Shown here piece after piece: positions 5,715 through 7,658 of a DNA stretch of 7,658 nucleotides. Numbering within the stretch: position 1 is the stretch's first letter; the number at the start of each line of letters is the position of its first letter. The stretch covers positions 1 through 7,658 of the forward strand of contig JBDTMT010000300.1 of NCBI GenBank assembly GCA_039934135.1, in the 5' to 3' direction. Position numbers and translations under genes: made by a program. This DNA is from JBDTMT01 sp039934135. GTDB lineage: Bacteria > Desulfobacterota > Binatia > HRBIN30 > CADEER01. The notes below the pieces were generated by a model, which did no database searches, had not been told where the DNA came from, and worked only from the letters and a program-made list of their open reading frames with translations.

Positions 5715-7076
5715 TCACTGGTTGAAGAAGACCGTGCTCGTCACGTTGTCGCCGATCTGATTGGCGTCGATCGACGGGAACGACACCGTCAGCGACCCGC
5801 CGGACAGACCACCGGTCGGATCCTCCTCGATCGCGGTACAATCGAACGGCGATCCGCTGAACTGCGTCTTGCAGAAGACCCCCGGCGGATTCAGGCAATC
5901 CTCATCGCGGTCCTTGTCAATGACAGCATTCGAGTTGTTGGCGTCGAAGACCGCCGCCTCTGACGTGCCGGTCGTGGTCGGCAGCGCGTTCGGCTCCTGG
6001 ATGACCGCGTCGTCGTCGGTGCACGGCAGGCAATCGGGACCGTAGTCGGCGTATGCGCAACGGTTATTGACCGGTCCGCGCGTGCTGCACGCGCCGGCGT
6101 CCTGCAGGAGGCTGATGGACGTGTTGTTGAGAATCAGTGCAGAGCCCTTCGGTGCCATCCCGCCATAAAACGTCAAAGCACGCGGGCCGTTGCAGACACC
6201 CGTATGAGTAAACGAGGGCAGATTGCAGGGCGACTTCTGGGTGCAGTTGGCGGGGTTATTGCATTCAGCGCAGGCTTCTGAAGACTGCCCGCCCGGCAAC
6301 TCAGTGACGTCGTCGCACTGCGGATCGTCCGGTGTGCCCGGATTGGAGTTGCCAAGGCTACCCGGCGATGTGTTGTGGTCTTGGATGAGACGATAGCTGA
6401 TGTCGCTCAGCCCTTGGTCGCCACAGCCGATGCTACCGGTGGCCGCGTTGCCCGGGCCGAAACTGTCGACCGGAACGCCGCGCACGCACGCGCAGACCAG
6501 TCCGGTCACCTTGACCGGGTCGAAGAGTAGTTCCGACGCCTTGATCACGACGGGAATCTCGCCTGGGCCGAAGCTCGGGCCGCTCTTCGTGGTCACGGCC
6601 GCGTCGCGCTTCTTGCCGGTGCGGAACGTCTGCTGGCCGCTGATCTTCAGGATGATGGGAATCGCCTGCGTCTGCACGGTGGCGAGGGTCTTCTGCGAGT
6701 CGAACTTGCCGACGCGCAGCGTCTCGCTCGTGCAGTTGGCGGCGCAATCATCGCCGCCGAAGTTGTTGCCGTCGTCGCACTCTTCGCCGGGGTCGACATT
6801 CCCGTCGCCGCAGGTTGCCACGATCACGCATCCGTTGAGCGCGTTGTTGACGCCCTTGATCAGTTCGGCAATCGAAACTTCGCCGTCGCCGTTCTCGTCG
6901 AACGAAGGGCAGTCCGCGACTGGCGAGGCACCGAGGGCGATATTGACGCCAATGATCAGTTCGTTGATGCCGACCTCGGTGTTGCCGTCGCAGTCTCCTA
7001 CGCACTGTGCCTGAGCGCCGACGCTCATACAGAGCAGTGCGGCGACCCCCACAGTGAACAAAGCAAATCTCTTCAT
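5715..7076 (-). CDS. Secreted cysteine-rich protein with dockerin-like repeats and Myxococcus-type disulfide repeat (paralog A)
   Basis: 453 residues from ATG 7076. This start is chosen because it gives a textbook signal peptide (MKR, hydrophobic core, AQA cleavage site at about 21-23) and has AAGGGAG 5 nt upstream. The frame stays open to 7277, but that extension would run through the promoter and bury the signal peptide. Two EF-hand-like repeats lie at about 25-49 and 56-83. The second has a full loop (D60, N62, D64, E66, S68, E71), while the first is less canonical (D28, D30, N32, E34, G36, E39). The disulfide repeat with CGDG and EECDDGNN spans 89-115. The C-terminal region matches paralog B at CACVRG, VDSFG, QDHN, DDPQCDD, LLQDAGAC, DYGPDC and PCTDDD. 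It also carries an extra Cys-rich insertion at about 267-285. The product is probably exported or surface-displayed. No catalytic motif is recognised. Confidence 0.88.
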   Translation of the reverse strand: MKRFALFTVGVAALLCMSVGAQAQCVGDCDGNTEVGINELIIGVNIALGASPVADCPSFDENGDGEVSIAELIKGVNNALNGCVIVATCGDGNVDPGEECDDGNNFGGDDCAANCTSETLRVGKFDSQKTLATVQTQAIPIILKISGQQTFRTGKKRDAAVTTKSGPSFGPGEIPVVIKASELLFDPVKVTGLVCACVRGVPVDSFGPGNAATGSIGCGDQGLSDISYRLIQDHNTSPGSLGNSNPGTPDDPQCDDVTELPGGQSSEACAECNNPANCTQKSPCNLPSFTHTGVCNGPRALTFYGGMAPKGSALILNNTSISLLQDAGACSTRGPVNNRCAYADYGPDCLPCTDDDAVIQEPNALPTTTGTSEAAVFDANNSNAVIDKDRDEDCLNPPGVFCKTQFSGSPFDCTAIEEDPTGGLSGGSLTVSFPSIDANQIGDNVTSTVFFNQ

Positions 7077-7392
7077 GGATGCTCCCTTCGTTGGTGCTCG
7101 GAGTAAGTTGTCGTTATCGAGCGGATTACCCTTATTGAAATACGTTCGGAAATTTTCTGTCAAGCGATTCACCGTGTCGAGCCCCTCGAGGTGCAAATCA
7201 TGACGGCGCCAGACGGAGAGCTTTCGGCAATCGTGAGCCTCGAAAGCGGAGAGGCGAGCCAAGAAGGACGGTGACACGTCGGCAGATTGACCCGGTACGA
7301 CGCGTCCGCTGGGCAGCGACTTGCCCAGGCAAAATCACTATGGTACCGAGGCGAACGCACGTCGAGATCGCTGACGCGTGTTCCACAACTGA
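7077..7392. other. Gene-free stretch between paralog A and tRNA-Asn
   Basis: About 315 nt with no convincing gene. It holds the ribosome-binding site and promoter candidate of paralog A at its left end and must contain the tRNA-Asn promoter at its right end. TATGGT at 7339-7344 resembles a -10 box for the tRNA but lacks a good -35 at the right distance. A 7-bp stem GCTTTCG/CGAAAGC (7220-7226 and 7241-7247, 14-nt loop) is the only other structure seen and may be chance. Confidence 0.5.
7134..7163 (-). promoter_or_regulatory. Candidate sigma70-type promoter of paralog A
   Basis: On the minus strand TTGACA (7163-7158) is followed after 18 nt by TTCAAT (7139-7134), which matches TATAAT at 4 of 6 positions. 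The stretch between and around is unusually AT-rich for this genome. Transcription would begin near 7127, giving a leader of about 50 nt before ATG 7076. No equally good promoter is seen in front of paralog B. Confidence 0.5.
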
Positions 7393-7465
7393 TCCCCGGT
7401 AGCTCAGCTGGTAGAGCAATCGGCTGTTAACCGATTTGTCGCTGGTTCGAATCCGGCCCGGGGAG
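7393..7465 (+). tRNA. tRNA-Asn (anticodon GTT)
   Basis: A complete cloverleaf can be folded by eye. The acceptor stem TCCCCGG (7393-7399) pairs with CCGGGGA (7458-7464). The D stem is GCTC/GAGC. The anticodon stem ATCGG/CCGAT encloses the loop CTGTTAA with GTT at 7426-7428. The T arm is GCTGG/CCGGC (one G-U pair) around TTCGAAT. The discriminator base is G7465. The 3' CCA is not encoded (the next bases are CCT), so it must be added by the CCA-adding enzyme. Confidence 0.97.
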
Positions 7466-7470
7466 CCTGT

Positions 7471-7515
7471 CGACGGGGCCAGCTGCTGAAAACGCGGCTG
7501 GCCCCGTCGCTTTTT
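7471..7515 (+). terminator. Intrinsic terminator of tRNA-Asn
   Basis: A perfect 13-bp stem (arms 7471-7483 and 7497-7509) extends inward by three more pairs including one G-U, with loop TGAAAAC, and is followed by C and five Ts (7511-7515). It begins 5 nt after the tRNA 3' end. Confidence 0.9.
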
Positions 7516-7531
7516 GTTACCCGCCGCGTCT

Positions 7532-7551
7532 CTCGTCGCCAACGCGACGAG
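7532..7551 (-). terminator. Hairpin downstream of tRNA-Cys, possible terminator
   Basis: A perfect 8-bp stem CTCGTCGC/GCGACGAG with a 4-nt loop lies about 33 nt beyond the 3' end of the minus-strand tRNA-Cys. No T-run follows on the minus strand, so termination here is only suggested by position. Confidence 0.35.
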
Positions 7552-7583
7552 GTGACTGCGCAAGGTTAATCGACAGGAGAGAA

Positions 7584-7656
7584 AGGCGGCGAGCGGATTC
7601 GAACCGCTGCATGGAGGTTTTGCAGACCTCTCCCTTAACCACTTGGGTACGCCGCC
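7584..7656 (-). tRNA. tRNA-Cys (anticodon GCA)
   Basis: On the minus strand the acceptor GGCGGCG (7656-7650) pairs with CGCCGCC (7591-7585). The anticodon stem GAGGT/ACCTC encloses CTGCAAA with GCA at 7623-7621. The T arm is AGCGG/CCGCT around TTCGAAT. The discriminator base is U (7584), the main identity element of tRNA-Cys. CCA is not encoded (TTC follows). The gene is complete but its 5' end is 2 nt from the window edge, so its promoter lies outside. It converges on tRNA-Asn. Confidence 0.96.
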
Positions 7657-7658
7657 GT

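Noticed and set aside
4736..5725. Long plus-strand open frame opposite paralog B
   Set aside because: It overlaps a minus-strand gene with a signal peptide, RBS and recognisable repeats. The plus frame shows no recognisable features.
7077..7277. 67-residue N-terminal extension of paralog A
   Set aside because: It would hide a clear signal peptide and run through the promoter and ribosome-binding site at 7082-7163. The extension has no secretion signal of its own.
7287..7315. TTGACC at 7287-7292 as the -35 of the tRNA-Asn promoter
   Set aside because: No acceptable -10 box lies 16-18 nt downstream, and the tRNA would start about 80 nt further on.
7198..7563. Minus-strand 121-codon open frame containing GRIRTSDKSVNSRLLYQLSY
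   Set aside because: It is the antisense of tRNA-Asn read as protein, a well-known spurious annotation. It also crosses the tRNA terminator.

Overview
The window looks like a piece of chromosome from a GC-rich, uncultured bacterium of the deltaproteobacterial/Myxococcota/Binatota type. That placement is an inference. It rests on the high GC content and on two secreted proteins that combine calcium-binding dockerin-like repeats with a Myxococcus-type cysteine-rich repeat, an architecture typical of those groups. No plasmid, phage or insertion-sequence genes are visible.

Layout, left to right. (1) At 1-149 on the minus strand is the start of a small, extremely acidic protein that runs off the left edge. 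(2) At 150-342 is a divergent regulatory region with a TTGACA box facing each way, a GC hairpin with a T-run in the leader of the acidic gene, and an imperfect inverted repeat that could be a TetR operator. (3) At 343-4175 on the plus strand is a tight four-gene operon: a TetR-family regulator, a D-2-hydroxyacid dehydrogenase, an FGGY sugar/polyol kinase related to LsrK and YoaC, and a serine alpha/beta hydrolase. Gene spacing is a 4-nt overlap, then 6 nt, then about 12 nt. (4) At 4180-4211 a perfect 14-bp hairpin separates this operon from the convergent genes that follow. (5) At 4262-7076 on the minus strand are two tandem paralogous secreted cysteine-rich proteins of 450 and 453 residues, with a terminator between them and a promoter in front of the first. 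(6) At 7393-7656 are a plus-strand tRNA-Asn(GUU) with a strong terminator and a convergent minus-strand tRNA-Cys(GCA).

How the genes may work together. The operon looks like a small regulated catabolic cassette: the hydrolase could release an alcohol or acid from an ester, the kinase could phosphorylate a sugar-like or hydroxy-compound, and the dehydrogenase could reduce or oxidise the 2-hydroxy/2-keto acid, with the TetR protein sensing a metabolite. The kinase-dehydrogenase pairing resembles yoaC-yoaD of Bacillus subtilis, whose substrate is, to my knowledge, not established. The two secreted paralogs form a separate unit. They share an N-terminal pair of EF-hand-like repeats, one disulfide-rich repeat, and a long C-terminal region that I cannot assign to a known domain. 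That region is the best candidate here for something undescribed.
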